Shown: positions 8,842 to 20,040 of the stretch, one piece after another
Position numbering within the stretch: position 1 is the first letter of the stretch
Layout: every line of letters starts with the position of its first letter
From: Spirometra erinaceieuropaei
Lineage: Eukaryota; Platyhelminthes; Cestoda; Diphyllobothriidea; Diphyllobothriidae
DNA: 64,000 nucleotides
Assembly (NCBI GenBank): GCA_902702965.1
Contig: CACRXP010000020.1
Location: 1,892,823-1,956,822, forward strand
Direction of reading: 5' to 3'
Translations under genes and position numbers: made by a program
The notes under the pieces: model-generated
What the model was told of the DNA's origin: nothing
What the model saw: the letters and a program-made list of their open reading frames with translations, nothing else
The model's database searches: none

Positions 8842-10804
8842 CTGGATCAGCGGAAGAACCCTGCAGTTGTCTGCTCAGACGGCTAGAGCCAGGTCCCGCA
8901 ACGATGACTACTTCCGCCAACTTCGGAAGATGACGGCAAAATCGGCCAGGGATGACCGGAAACAATATTGGGCTGAAATAGCGACATCCATGGAACAGGC
9001 CTCGAACGTTGGTGACCCTCGAAAGCTCTATCGTCTGATCCGCCAAGTTAGCGGTAAGCCCCCTACACTGAGTGACTCTGTTCGCGATGTGAACGGCAGC
9101 TTTATTGCTGACAACTCGGCCAAAGTCGAGCGCTGGCGTGAGCACTTTGAGCACCATCTCAACTTCGATACCCAACCTACATCGCCCTTGTTCTCCTCCT
9201 CAGCGGAGTTTCTTCCCTCTCCTACCTATGCAGCGCCATGCGATCCCCCCTCCGAGGAAGAAGTCGCCGATGCCATACGAAAGTTGTGCAACAATAAGGC
9301 ACCCGGAGAGGACGGTATACCCGCTGAAATCTTTAAGTCTTGTGTCGACACTCTGGCGCCCTGGCTCCATGAGGTGATTGAACGAGCGTGGAGAGACGAG
9401 GTTGTTCCTGACGACTGGGGCTTAGGCATTCTTGTACCTATCCTCAAGAAGGGAGATAAGACGAAATGCGAGAACTACCGCGGCATAAGTCTCATCGACG
9501 TTGCTGCGAAGATCTTCGCTATTGTCCTACTCAGGCGATTCCAGGCTGTGCGTGACTCAAGGACGAGGCCCAACCAAGCCGGATTTCGTGCTGGACGTGG
9601 ATGCACAGATCAGATATTCACACTGAGGCGCATTCTCGAATTTCACCATAGTTTCCAACAACTGACGGCCGTCTGCTTCGTTGACTTTGCCGCCGCGTTC
9701 GATTTCGTTCACCGTGAGTCCCTGTGGCGGATAATGGCGCTAGATGGTGCACCGGCCAAAATCATCGCCATGATCAAGGCCTACTATCGTTCCACTACTG
9801 CAAGAGTCCTGGTCCGTAACAATTTTTCCCAACCGTTCGGTATTCGGTCTGGCGTCCGACAGGGTTGTATCCTGTCACCCATACTGTTCAACTACGCTAT
9901 TGACTGGATCCTCGCGAGGGCCCTACGCGACAGTGACGGTGTTGAATTTGCACCCGGATATCGACTGACTGATCTCGACTATGCCGATGATATCGCCTTA
10001 CTTGCTTCAAGTTTTGGTGATCTGCAGTCTATGGTGTCACGAGTGAACGAGGTCGCTAAATCAGTCGGTTTGTCCATAAACGCTGGGAAGACCAAAGTAT
10101 TCTCAAGCTGCATCCCTGACGAGGAGAAGGCACCCCTGGGGATTGATGGCTGTCAACTTGAAGAAGTGGACAGTTTTAAATACCTCGGGGCGCGGCTGCT
10201 GCCTAATGGACAGAGTAAGGACGACATTGTCTCCCGAATCGATGCTGGTCGCTGGGTTTTTTCAAGCCTTCGGAAATTCCTGTGGAACCGACGTGACCTC
10301 TCCATCGCCACTAAGATTCGCGTGTACCGTGCATCTGTCCGGTCTGTCCTTCTCTACGGTTGTGAATGGTGGGCTTTGCGCGTGGCGGATGAGCGAAAAC
10401 TGGAGGTATTCGACCACCACTGCTTGAGGATCATCCTTCGAGTGAAGTTAACCGACTTCGTCTCAAATGAGATAGTCCGCGCTCGCTGCGACAACATCGC
10501 GAGGATAACTGAGGCCATCCAAGAAAGACGACTGAGGTGGTTCGGGCATGTTCTTCGTCGTCCACCTCAGGAGCTCAGTGCTACTGTCCTCGATCCGGCA
10601 CCGTTGCCCCATTGGAGGCGTCGAAGAGGGGGTCAGTTCAAAACCTGGCTCGACACTGTCCGTCAAGACATGGAGGTGGTTTTTGGACCTTCGGTATTCG
10701 GTCTCCGTCGTTGGCGAAGGGAATGGGTTGAGCTTTCTAGATCTGCTGCCGCGGATCGTCACGCGTGGAGAGGTACAATTCGGGACATCATCGAGGCCGG
10801 CTAG
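8804..10804 (+). CDS. Non-LTR retrotransposon reverse transcriptase (RTE-like)
   Basis: A 666-codon open frame. The first methionine is probably not a true start, because the coding sequence continues from the upstream endonuclease through a frameshift near 8830-8841. Motifs: VPILKKGDKTKCENYRGISL (finger), AGFRAGRGCTDQIF, AVCFVDFAAAFDFV with the first catalytic Asp near residue 293, GVRQGCILSPILFN, and LDYADDIALL with the catalytic YADD near residues 392-395. The C-terminal part has the LLYGCEWWAL and RRLRWFGHVLRRP blocks common in endonuclease-reverse transcriptase proteins of animals. No zinc knuckle is evident, which fits RTE better than CR1, but clade assignment needs a tree. All catalytic residues look intact. 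Confidence 0.92.
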   Translation: MRQLRKSLDTPSDWISGRTLQLSAQTARARSRNDDYFRQLRKMTAKSARDDRKQYWAEIATSMEQASNVGDPRKLYRLIRQVSGKPPTLSDSVRDVNGSFIADNSAKVERWREHFEHHLNFDTQPTSPLFSSSAEFLPSPTYAAPCDPPSEEEVADAIRKLCNNKAPGEDGIPAEIFKSCVDTLAPWLHEVIERAWRDEVVPDDWGLGILVPILKKGDKTKCENYRGISLIDVAAKIFAIVLLRRFQAVRDSRTRPNQAGFRAGRGCTDQIFTLRRILEFHHSFQQLTAVCFVDFAAAFDFVHRESLWRIMALDGAPAKIIAMIKAYYRSTTARVLVRNNFSQPFGIRSGVRQGCILSPILFNYAIDWILARALRDSDGVEFAPGYRLTDLDYADDIALLASSFGDLQSMVSRVNEVAKSVGLSINAGKTKVFSSCIPDEEKAPLGIDGCQLEEVDSFKYLGARLLPNGQSKDDIVSRIDAGRWVFSSLRKFLWNRRDLSIATKIRVYRASVRSVLLYGCEWWALRVADERKLEVFDHHCLRIILRVKLTDFVSNEIVRARCDNIARITEAIQERRLRWFGHVLRRPPQELSATVLDPAPLPHWRRRRGGQFKTWLDTVRQDMEVVFGPSVFGLRRWRREWVELSRSAAADRHAWRGTIRDIIEAG

Positions 10805-10850
10805 ATCAGGCATGATCGCAGCCGTATCAAGTAAGTACAAGTACAAGTTG

Positions 10851-11000
10851 GGTTGGTAACTTGACCCAAATGTGATTTAAATATCGTCGTCCGACAGGGC
10901 CTCGAATCTCAAGTGGTTAGAGCGTTGGCTGTACTAAGGCCCTCCCCTTACTGCGTGGGTTCGAATCCCGCAGAGGAGCCGGGTTTTTCACAGTTGGGTA
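10851..11000 (+). mobile_element. tRNA-like SINE (family 1), copy 2
   Basis: Starts GGTAACTTGACCCAAATGTG directly after the retrotransposon tail. The tRNA-like part is about 10897-10980, with TGGTTAGAGCGTTGGCTGTA and B box GGTTCGAATCC at 10958-10968, then TTTTTCACAGTTGGGT. Confidence 0.7.
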
Positions 11001-11620
11001 CGTATGAAATTCTTATCGTACGCTGCCATTTAGCAGAGAGAGTGAGCGCGATAATCAAAAAATAAATAAAAAACAATTTTCAAAAAAACGACGGACTTTG
11101 AATAAAGCGCCGCTGGTAAGTCTACATTTTTTCAGGAAGGGGAGGAAATTTCAAACAACGGGAACGGTGAATGATAAGCGATGTTCACAATCACACTGCA
11201 TTTTAGGGTACATTTTGTAGTTGCCATCTACTTGTGGGTTTCACCCTATCGTTACCCTCGCCTTTGCACGGGGTGGAGGTCAGCATGCTTGTTTACTGAA
11301 TTCTCATCAGAATTATACGTTTAGATCGCATAATCACCCTAGACTTTAGGAAAACGAACGACCATTTCCCTCATGCGTCAAGGACACGTCCGTAGACAGC
11401 GGAGAATAAAAAGTGGGGACATAAATATTGTCCTAAGATGCATAAGTCGGCGGGAGAATGAGCAGGAAAAAAGGAAAAGAAAGCGAGGAAGATCTAGGAT
11501 GACAGGACCATAGAAGGTATAGAAGAAGGTCAGAATAGAAAAGAGGCGGAGATGGCAGAATCGCAGAAGAATGAAGAATAAAAAGGTGAGAGAGAAGCGT
11601 AACAGATAGATGACCCATAT
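11000..11620. other. No gene; contains a purine-rich tract
   Basis: No coding signal. From about 11450 to 11600 the plus strand is strongly purine-rich (runs such as GGAAAAGAAAGCGAGGAAGA), about 150 bp with few pyrimidines. Confidence 0.5.
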
Positions 11621-11765
11621 ATAATTAAACTCGCGTCGTCTGGTGGTGTCTCGTAGCTCAGAGACTAGAGGGTCGGCTGTACTAAAGCCTCAAATTTCTA
11701 TCCTGGGTCCGAATCCCACCGACGCGCCTAGTTTTTCACAGTTGGGTCAGAGTGAAGTTCGACAC
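11620..11765 (+). mobile_element. tRNA-like SINE (family 1), copy 3
   Basis: AATTAAACTCGCGTCGTC, then a tRNA-like part at about 11645-11728 with TCGTAGCTCAGAGACTAGAG and a mutated B box (GGGTCCGAATCCC), then TTTTTCACAGTTGGGTCAG. It is more diverged than copies 1 and 2. Confidence 0.65.
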
Positions 11766-11769
11766 ATCT

Positions 11770-12700
11770 TCAATAATTAAACCGCAACCATTAGCACCTG
11801 CTTTATCTACACAAACGGCATGCACTTGTTTCACTTAGCAGAAGTGACGTTCTAACAGGGACCAAATGCACTTTAAATGACTCGGGTAAATTCCATGAAT
11901 AAAAAGAGACAAAAGCACTGACTGACAAGAAGTGTCGACCGTCGCGAACGACGAAGTCCACTGCGTGATGCACGCAGTGGGCGCCCTATGGTACTGCATG
12001 GGAATTAGTTTGTGGTAAGACGGACGGGTGCAGCAACTACCGAACTCTCTTCTTCCTGACTTTGCTTGGCAGACTGCGGTAGATCTTGTGCAGTCTGTGT
12101 TGCGGTCCTACGTCCTACCCATGGGGTTCCTGGTGAAAGTGAATTAACGACAAATCTACACCAGTTTTCTAAGTCGTACGCCATTTTTACCTAATATTAC
12201 CTCTTTCTGTTTGTTTGTCTCGATTTTATGCTAAGTTTTATTGGTCGGATGGGCGATTTTAACCATTAGCATGTTGTTTACGCATGACTTTTGTAAATAG
12301 ATGCAAACTGATAAGAACCCGCTGGTTGCTAGTTATGTTGAAACCGACAGTAAGCGCTTGTAGGGCTGTCACAAAATTCGTAAACGTTAGTACATGATTG
12401 ATTTAGAAGTATAAGACAGTTAAAGTTTGTAAACGACTAGGTACCAATCTGCGCTTTGATTTTCCATATGTTCGCCTCCGATAACTCTGATCGCATGTTC
12501 CCCTACGCATACAACTTAGTTTCGGAAGATGAACTAACTGGTTTTACAAGATAAAAAGGCAAATCTGGTCTGAGAAGTAACGGTGTTGCTTTGGTCATCC
12601 GAAAACTGGGTGCAATGCATGATACATGAGAGCAAAGCCTGGCACCGTGTCAGTGGACTGAACCACTTGGACATATATACATATGCCGTATGGTATTACA
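11770..12700. other. No recognisable gene or repeat
   Basis: No open frame worth noting and no similarity to other parts of the window that I can see by eye. Confidence 0.5.
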
Positions 12701-12705
12701 GAAAA

Positions 12706-12853
12706 AGAAAAGGGAGACTAGAATGGCCATTTTTGGCTAATTAGCCGTCGTTAGCCAGTGATACTCAACCCCAAAGTGTGGAAAACCCGAGGCTTGAACT
12801 CGCGACCTGTTGGTTTAGAAGTCATCGCCTCTACCCACCGGGCCACGAGCCCG
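12706..12853 (-). mobile_element. SINE family 2, minus-strand copy
   Basis: Read on the minus strand: GGCTCGTGGCCCGGTGGGTA (A-box region), CGCGAGTTCAAGCCTCGG (B-box region), a CACTTTGGGGTTGAG linker, then CGACGGCTAATTAGCC and the GTCTCCC tail. It stands head to head with the next copy, about 40 bp apart. Confidence 0.75.
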
Positions 12854-12892
12854 TTGCCTTGTCGGTTTTCGATCGGGAATATACAATGTTAG

Positions 12893-13150
12893 GAGGCTCG
12901 TGGCCCGGTGGGTAGAGGCGAGGACTTCTAAACCAACAACGCCACACTTCGGGCTTGGGTATGGCTGGCTGACGACGGCTAATAAGCCAAAAGTGGCCAT
13001 TCCAGTCTCCCTTGCCTTTGTCGGAAATAGCATTCTGCCTATATATCATGCGCCGCTGTGCGGCTGCTAGTTGGGCTCGAGAGAGAGCTCTTAAGGCACA
13101 ACGGAACGAGTGGTTTCCGTATGAACGATCGGTGAGCGCCCCCTACCATT
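12893..13150 (+). mobile_element. SINE family 2, full-length plus-strand copy
   Basis: Head GGCTCGTGGCCCGGTGGGTA, then a short deletion that removes the B box, then the body CGACGGCTAATAAGCC, CAGTCTCCCTTGCCTTTGTC, and the long tail with GGCACAACGGAACGAGTGGT and GATCGGTGAGCGCC. The tail also occurs inverted at 37205-37300 and at 53790-53835, which defines a full unit of about 260 bp. Confidence 0.75.
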
Positions 13151-13690
13151 ATATATATATGCCATTCCACCCACATATACATATATGGAGGCTTTAACAA
13201 AACAGTTCGACATCAAGGAACTTATGCGTCTGACAGTTAAAGAAAAAAATCGCTTGTAATATGATTCAGGTCTGGGCGTTTCGTAAAAATACATCTAATA
13301 AACTGATCGCCAGCAGAGACGTTCCGAAAAGTTGGTTGTGGTCTGAGGCGTCACCTTTAGCACGGTTACTGTCATAGAGGTCTTTATGAATAAACCACTC
13401 TGACTGGCACGAATGCCATTTTAAACGTTCACAAATAGATCAATGGCAATGCAAGGGAATAAGCAATAGTGCACGACAATAAAATTGGATTAACAGGCGT
13501 ACCAGGACATTTGAATGAGTAAGACTACCGAGATATTAAAAAGGTTTAACTTACCACCAACACGATATGTAAGATTGTAAGGGCGAAGTTGGTTTTATCG
13601 CTGACGTGCAGCACTGTGAAATGTGAAAACATTAAGGGGATAAGTATGTCCTGAAAATTTTATTTAACTAGATTTACTTCCTTATCGCAA
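13150..13690. other. No recognisable gene or repeat
   Basis: Contains only a short (AT)n run near 13150. Nothing else is assignable. Confidence 0.45.
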
Positions 13691-13695
13691 GCGTT

Positions 13696-14688
13696 CAGAC
13701 GAAATGACCGATCTCATGAACTATTAGCTGAGATTCTGAAATGCGTTTTCGATTAGGAAGGATTACTTGGTCGCGTTTGTAATACTGATTATTTTGCGGC
13801 ATAATATTATAACATTTCGGACTTGACTGTATATCGGCTTTATAACGCACTTCTTTTTAATCTCCTGTTGAAAGCGTGCTCGGTAAAAAATGACTACTTA
13901 TGTAGCATGCATTTCTCCCACTGATTTTCGATGGTCTTGCAAATCCAAATATATTTTATAGAATCATAAATTAAAAATAGGCATTCTTTCAGCCATTCAA
14001 TAGAAAATCACATCTTTTTTATATTTTATACTGAAAGAAAGAGTATATTTGGGTTTTAAAAAAATTTCTAATTATGAGACTTTTTTAGACCGCGCAATGT
14101 CCATTCACATAGAATCGCACCTGGCCGTTTACCCCTGCTCCTCATGAAATATACAACATAAACCGCATCCTTTGCAAATTTTATGGACTTTGTGTTATAT
14201 CTCTTTAATGACATAGAAAAATATAGAATTTTCTTTACGCGGAACGTATGAACCTTGTAGACTGAAATCACTAAGGGCTCATGCAAAATGATCAGGCACC
14301 AAATTATTCGGCAATCAGAAATTTTTTTAAAATCCAGTCTTACTCCTTCCTTGAGTATAAATTACAAAGATGAAGTAATTTTCTATCGATTGACTAAAAA
14401 AGCATATTTTTATTGATAGCTTCTACAAGATATATTTGAATTTGCAAGACCATCGAAAATCAATGGGAAAAATGTATGCTACTTAAGTACTCATTTTTTT
14501 ACCGATCATGCTTTCTACAGGGGATTAACAACAAGTGCATTTTAAAGCCGACATCCTGCCAAATACAAAATGTTATAAGATTGTGCTAAAAATTAAATGA
14601 GTATTACGACCACGACCAAGTAATCCTTCCTAATCGAAAACGCATTTCAGAATTTCAGCCAACATTTCATGAGATCGGTTACTCACTG
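13696..14688. mobile_element. Foldback MITE, subfamily A, full length
   Basis: Left arm: GACCGATCTCATGAACTATT, GCGTTTTCGATTAGGAAGGA, an altered GTATATCGGCTTT box, GATTTTCGATGGTCTTGCAA. The right arm repeats these inverted in reverse order: TTGCAAGACCATCGAAAATC near 14435, GCCGACATCCTG near 14547, CCTTCCTAATCGAAAACGC near 14625, AACATTTCATGAGATCGGTT, ACTCACTG. It could fold end to end. No coding capacity. Confidence 0.85.
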
Positions 14689-14689
14689 T

Positions 14690-16790
14690 TACATGAAAAA
14701 ATCCAGATAGCAATTTTGTGGCACGTTTTTCTTCAGCTCTGAGCTCCGCCTAACCGCGCGTTTATATAAAAAGGTATAACAATGATAGTCATTGAAATCT
14801 GCTCCTAACCAAGTGTGACCTTCGAAAGTGCGAAATAATATTGACTGCCGTATGTGACCTACAGTGTGAAACATGATAACGTGAATTGAGGCCTTCAATT
14901 GCGAGTACCCAAAAGGCACCATTCTCTTCTGATTTGCCCAACCATTTCCAAAAATTTTCGCTTTTGCTAGCACAATATGTTTACGAGCGGCTTGCATATT
15001 TGAACAAAAATGTACGTAGCGACTGTAATCCGAAAAGTTTAATGCATTTTTACCTGTCTTTATATGACAAGAAGGTAATTGCAGCTTGAAAGTTTCACCT
15101 AACGGACTAACCGAATTTTAAAATTATACCTTTTCGCCACGTAAATCTAATTAAGCCATTTGTAAGCAAAATGCTCGTATTTCGGAAAACCACAGGTTTT
15201 ATTGATTTAACATGTTAAATTTGAAATCTGTGACTTCACGCCCTAAAACGCATTGATAGCGTCAAATGACAAATGTTCTAATACTTTTCTGCCCTTTGCG
15301 AATTCTCAGTAACTTGACTCGGAAAGGTCCTCCGCAAAATGCCTAGGTTATCTTTTAGGCATTACTTTTCTGGTCTCAGGAAAAAAACTTATCATTCTTC
15401 GTGATTTATGGTAAGGTGATGCCATAATAGCAACATAGTTGCTAGCCAAACGCCCATAGACCTTGAATAAACTAATCTACTCCAACATTGTGGATAATTT
15501 CTAAGAAAACTGGAAAGCGACAGACTTTATAATAATCTAGTATTAATATGCCCAATTCGCTTTGCACGTAAAGTCTTTGAAAAGAGTTTAAAACTAAACA
15601 TAAGAACGAAAAGGCCTTTAGCATGAACAGAAAGGTGATTTCTTGCAATTGCCACTGAAAAATTACCACTTATTTTCAAGAAAGTGTTAAGATCGACCAA
15701 GGGTACAAAATCTACCTTAGCTACGCTCTGGAAAAAGTGAAGTACGCAGACATCTGTAAGCAAGATATCTAATGAAAACGCTTTTTAAATAGCTGAGCTA
15801 TAATATAAAGCTTTAAATTAATCTAAGGCCAACTTATTGCCAACTCTCGTCATGGTCATTCCTATTTCTGGGGATTACTTCTTGATTTAGGGTGAGACAA
15901 CAAAAACTAGCCAAACTGCCAGCTGCATCGGAAAGTGTGCCCTAAAACTCATTATGTTAGTAAATGCTTTCAAGGCGTTTCGTATTTTGAATGTTTTGAT
16001 AGATAGATAAAAAGAAAACATTCGACAGTGATGGGCAACCGATTAAAAAACTGTAATCGCGAAGTATTCACCGCTATGTCAAGGAGGATTTAAAAAATAG
16101 CGTGCTCCAGCACCAGAAGTTAATAGAAGGAAATTTGACTGAGGAAAATCTCCCTCGCCATATAGAAACGGTGTGTTTGCGATTGCGCCTGAAAATTCTA
16201 TTTAAATTTAATGGCCACTAACCGGTCTATCAACATGTGGCCTTAAGAATAATGTCAAAGACCCATTTGACTTAATCGACCGCATCCTTAATAATGTAAA
16301 ACTAGAAATATTACAGCCAGCTCTCGTGAAACCGTTTTATAATCTATACTCAAACAATAAATCAATTACAAACAGGCATTTTTTATATTAAAATTATTTT
16401 TGAAGTGTTTCTAAATATAAACTTCATTTAAGGGAATTGCCGAAATGTTGGTTTACTTATCCTGTTCTACTTTTTAAATTTTTCAGCATGATGGATCTTC
16501 ATATATATTAAACAATCAAGGGTGTAATCTGTAATGATTTTTGACGCGGCTGGAATAGTCTGTGCTTCGAAAACTTAGTATTTTTAAATAGTGTGATTGT
16601 ATTGTTCTGTTCTCTTTATGTTTTCAATTTCCCCAAAGTCTTTCAATGTTATTTCAGAGCATTGATTTATACTTTCCTTTAGTTTGCGAAATATCAGTTA
16701 TCTTTCGTAAGGTTCATCATCTTTTCTGAGATAGATCACATGTTGTGTACTACTTATTTAAAGTTTTCAAATCAAGCGTCCCCTATGCGG
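14690..16790. other. AT-rich DNA; diverged repeat shared with 45-46.6 kb
   Basis: No gene seen. The stretch 16180-16440 shares GATTGCGCCTGAAAATTCTA, TTTAAATTTAATGGCCACTA and TATAAACTTCATTTAAGG with a similar series at 46050-46350, so both are probably parts of one old AT-rich repeat. Open frames at 15472-15763 lack any recognisable feature. Confidence 0.4.
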
Positions 16791-16795
16791 TAAGT

Positions 16796-17773
16796 GAACC
16801 AACACATGAAATCTCTACAGAAATTCCGAAGTATAGTTTCGTTTCGAAAAGATTAATTAAACAGGGTTATAAAAGCAATTACTGTAGTGCATAATTTTAT
16901 AATTATTCAGTTACCCTAGAACGCCGGCTTTCAAAAAAACGTCTTCTTGGTTACATCCAAAACTCATATTCTGCAAAAGGAGGCTACGTAAGTGACATGC
17001 ATTTTTCGTTGAATTTCGATGTTCCTAAAGATTAAATTATGTTTCATGGAAAAAATGCATAACAATATTCATTCCTTTGCTCATTCAGTAGACAATTACG
17101 TCTTCTTTCAATGTTACGCCCAGAGGAAGGATGAATATGGTTTTATAAAACGTTTCCAATTCCCGAATAATTTTCAACCTGAGATACCGCAACACTTGCA
17201 TTCAGGGTTCCCAGACTACAAGTCGTATAATTTCCGCGTAAGAAATCCACACATTTATCGACAGCATTAAAAGGAAACTACACAATGTTTATAAAATCAA
17301 GCATTGGATCAGAACCACATTGGTAACTTTACAAGTCACATTGGTAAATGCAGAGACGTGACGTTTCATGAGGGGACAGTTCACAATATTAAAAAAACAA
17401 ACAATTATAAACTTTTTAAAACTCAACTTTGGCCTTCCTTTGTGTATAAAATTGAAGGAAGACGAAATTTTCCACTAAATGAGTAAAATAATGAAAATGT
17501 TTGTGCATGTTTTACATGCCATGTAGTCGGATCTTTAAAAGCATCGAAAATCAATAAAAAATGAATGCTTCTTCAGTAGTGACCTTTACAAGGCATGGGT
17601 TTTCGATGCAGCTGGAAGCAAAATGTTTGAAAGCCAGCGTCCTCGGCTAATTGAATTCTTCTAGAATTATGCTGCATAATGATTAGTTGTACAACCCTAC
17701 TTAATTAATCTTTTCGAAATGGAAACACATTTCGGAATTTCCGTTGAGATTAAATAAGTTAGCCCTCCTATTG
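16796..17773. mobile_element. Foldback MITE, subfamily B, full length
   Basis: Left tip GGTAAGTGAACCAACACATG after CCCTA; right tip TTAGCCCTCCTATTG followed by TA. Inner inverted pairs include TCGTTTCGAAAAGATTAATT near 16840 against AATTAATCTTTTCGAAATGG near 17703, and GAACGCCGGCTTTC near 16920 against GAAAGCCAGCGTCC near 17629. TA on both sides suggests TA target duplication. Open frames inside are not genes. Confidence 0.82.
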
Positions 17774-17774
17774 T

Positions 17775-18900
17775 ATGGCCGTTTACACAGTGCGGCTCGC
17801 AAAATACGTCCTGATCTATTGGCTGAAACCCATAATTTTCCTTCGGAATTAATTATGGACTTTAACTGGATTTTTAACAGTTATCTAAATGATAAGCATT
17901 TAAAGGGTCCCTCAAAACATGGACCAGGATGCTTTCCAGTAAATCACGACGAGGTGTCTGAGCGAAAGCCATACAGAAGTATCCTCTCGCAGTAGAGACC
18001 TGTAGAATTGATAGCGAAATGTGTTGCCTGTTTTGGAGAATTTCCAAAATTTTCCCATAATCAAATGCGTCGTAGTTCTGCGCATTTATTTGGCCGTAGT
18101 ATCAGGCTCATCTGAACCAAGTGCCAGCCGTTGGCTTGGAAGCAGTTTGCAATTACCTTGAAAAGATACAAATCGGACTGATATTGCGCACTCAAGTCAT
18201 CAGCACCCAACCTCCTCCCGCCCCAACCTCATCTCCAGCAGAGATTCCAAGGAAAGGCTGATCTGTAGTCTTGTATTTGGCCTTGACTTTTGGGCTCCAC
18301 TTTGCCACTTATCCATGTCGTAGACTTGGGCAGTTTATACTGATTTTTAGGTCCCATTCCCTAGCAAATGTTCCCTGAGTTCTCAGATATAAACACTCGA
18401 CTTTTTAGCAGAACAATGCGCTTCTTTTAATGCGGACGTGTGCAGCAAATAGATACATTATCATAAACACTGTCGGGAAAATATCGCGCCGATGCAACCT
18501 CACATGTAGCGCCGGCGATCAATGACGTGCTGGGTGCTAGTTGACGCTCTCACGCATTTGTGAGATACGCCGTTCAACGCCCGTTGTGTGAAATCCTGCT
18601 CCTTGTGTTTTGGGGGACCTGGTCGTGCATGTGGCGCGCACAGGCGAGGTCGATAGACAATATCAGCCACCGCGCCCATTCCCCGAACCTGTAAACTGAC
18701 CGGCTGGGTTGTGGAAGTGGGAAAAAAGACTGAGGTCTACCACTTAGCGAATTTTTCTTACTGTAAATAATCTGACGTGCTTGAAGCTGTCACGGTGCGC
18801 TAAATGCCGTGGCTTGGAAGGTTTCCAACTGACGGGTTAATTTGAACCTCCCAGTCGACACAGTGTTGTGTGTTTGCAGTCGGAGAGCCAGGCTGCAATG
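17775..18900. other. No recognisable gene
   Basis: The open frame at 17744-17995 starts inside the MITE end and has no recognisable domain. The rest shows no coding signal. Confidence 0.4.
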
Positions 18901-18949
18901 GTTCATCCTAAATGTGGTCTCTGTGGAATCCCCACTTTAAGGGATCCTA

Positions 18950-19320
18950 GCCGGGTGTTGGCGGCACGCCTAGGTGCGACTTCACCCATACCAACTTCCA
19001 TTTACTTCGCTTTTGTTGGTTAAAAACCTGGTTGTTTGATGTGTGGACCGGGGAGTGTGGAGTGGATTGCCAGGATGCGGTGTCGACCGAGCCATCCACC
19101 CGAGGCCGCCCCCGTCTCCAATCTTCTCGACTCTGTCTTGACACCGGGCCCAGGCGGAGTAGGAGAGAGTGTGATAGATGCACTGCAAGACTACTCTCAA
19201 AAGTCATCGTCCCTGCTCCCGCCCTGCTGTGGGATTTACGGTGAGCATCGTCGGACGCAATGGTCGAACTGCCGGGTGCTAGTTTAGAAGAGACACCATC
19301 TTGCCATAAATGTGTCAACG
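18950..19320 (-). repeat. Repeat R3 copy, inverted
   Basis: On the minus strand AGTCTTGCAGTGCATCTATC and CACTCTCTCCTAC match the R3 core, followed by GAAGATTGGAGACGGGGGCG. Overlapping frames on both strands here reflect GC-rich composition, not genes. Confidence 0.5.
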
Positions 19321-19497
19321 TACTACCTTCTGCTACATATCACATTCGGGACTTAGCTTAGCGGAACCTTACTCACACCAGCAGAATAAGTGTCAGCCTT
19401 AAAAAAGTCGCGTTCCTGGAGGGTACGGATGTTGAGAACGCACGAAACGGACCGCAAGATACCATCTACACCAATAGCGGCAATGCCCCAGATGTTT

Positions 19498-19650
19498 ACC
19501 GTTGATGGGCTAAACCACGAAATGTCAACCGAGATGCCGAAATGCATTTTCGTTTCGGAAAGATTGATTAAGAAGAGTTGCATAATTAACCGTCATGCAG
19601 CGAAATTCCATAATAATTTAGTTACAACAGAATACTGGTAATCTTGGCAA
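19498..19650 (+). mobile_element. Left end of a subfamily B foldback MITE (truncated)
   Basis: GATGGGCTAAACCACGAAAT, CGTTTCGGAAAGATTGATTA, TAATAATTTAGTTAC follow the order of the left arm of subfamily B, then the match stops. Confidence 0.65.
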
Positions 19651-20040
19651 CGTCAGTTGATTTTACGAACCTCTGTACAACCTGCTAAAGTCATTTGGCG
19701 AATATAGGTTTTCGGTAATTTATCGTAAGGCTAATACAATTATATGGAGAGTTAACTTTTAAGTCGTGGCCAAGATTAACACGTCTCAGGGGGTATGGTT
19801 ACTTAAAGTCCTTGTTTTTACCCTTTCTGAATGACAGATGCAGTGTGTTAAGGACAGCGGAGGTAAAAAAGGGTGAAAATGGGGAATAAGTGTTTGGTTG
19901 TGGAGGCTGTATGCATGTGAGACAGGTTGGGGCGACGTGTGATCCCCACTGGGAGTCCGCTAGCGAAGACAGACTGCCTGTGTCAGCGTCTACTGATAAC
20001 GAAATGCTGGGTTTGCTAGTCTAATGGACACCGCTTCGGC
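19650..20040. other. No recognisable feature
   Basis: I see no open frame or repeat of note. Confidence 0.4.

Larger units (their letters stand above)
7371..10848 (+). mobile_element. RTE-like non-LTR retrotransposon, nearly full length
   Basis: About 3.5 kb: a 5' untranslated region (7371-7743), an apurinic-type endonuclease, a reverse transcriptase with YADD, a short 3' region and a tail of short repeats (AAGTACAAGTACAA, about 10833-10848). GTTGGGTTGG stands on both sides (about 7361-7370 and 10848-10857) and may be the target-site duplication, which sets the edges I give. The reading frame needs only one nonsense codon and one frameshift repaired to be continuous, so this is the youngest-looking element in the window. 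Confidence 0.85.
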
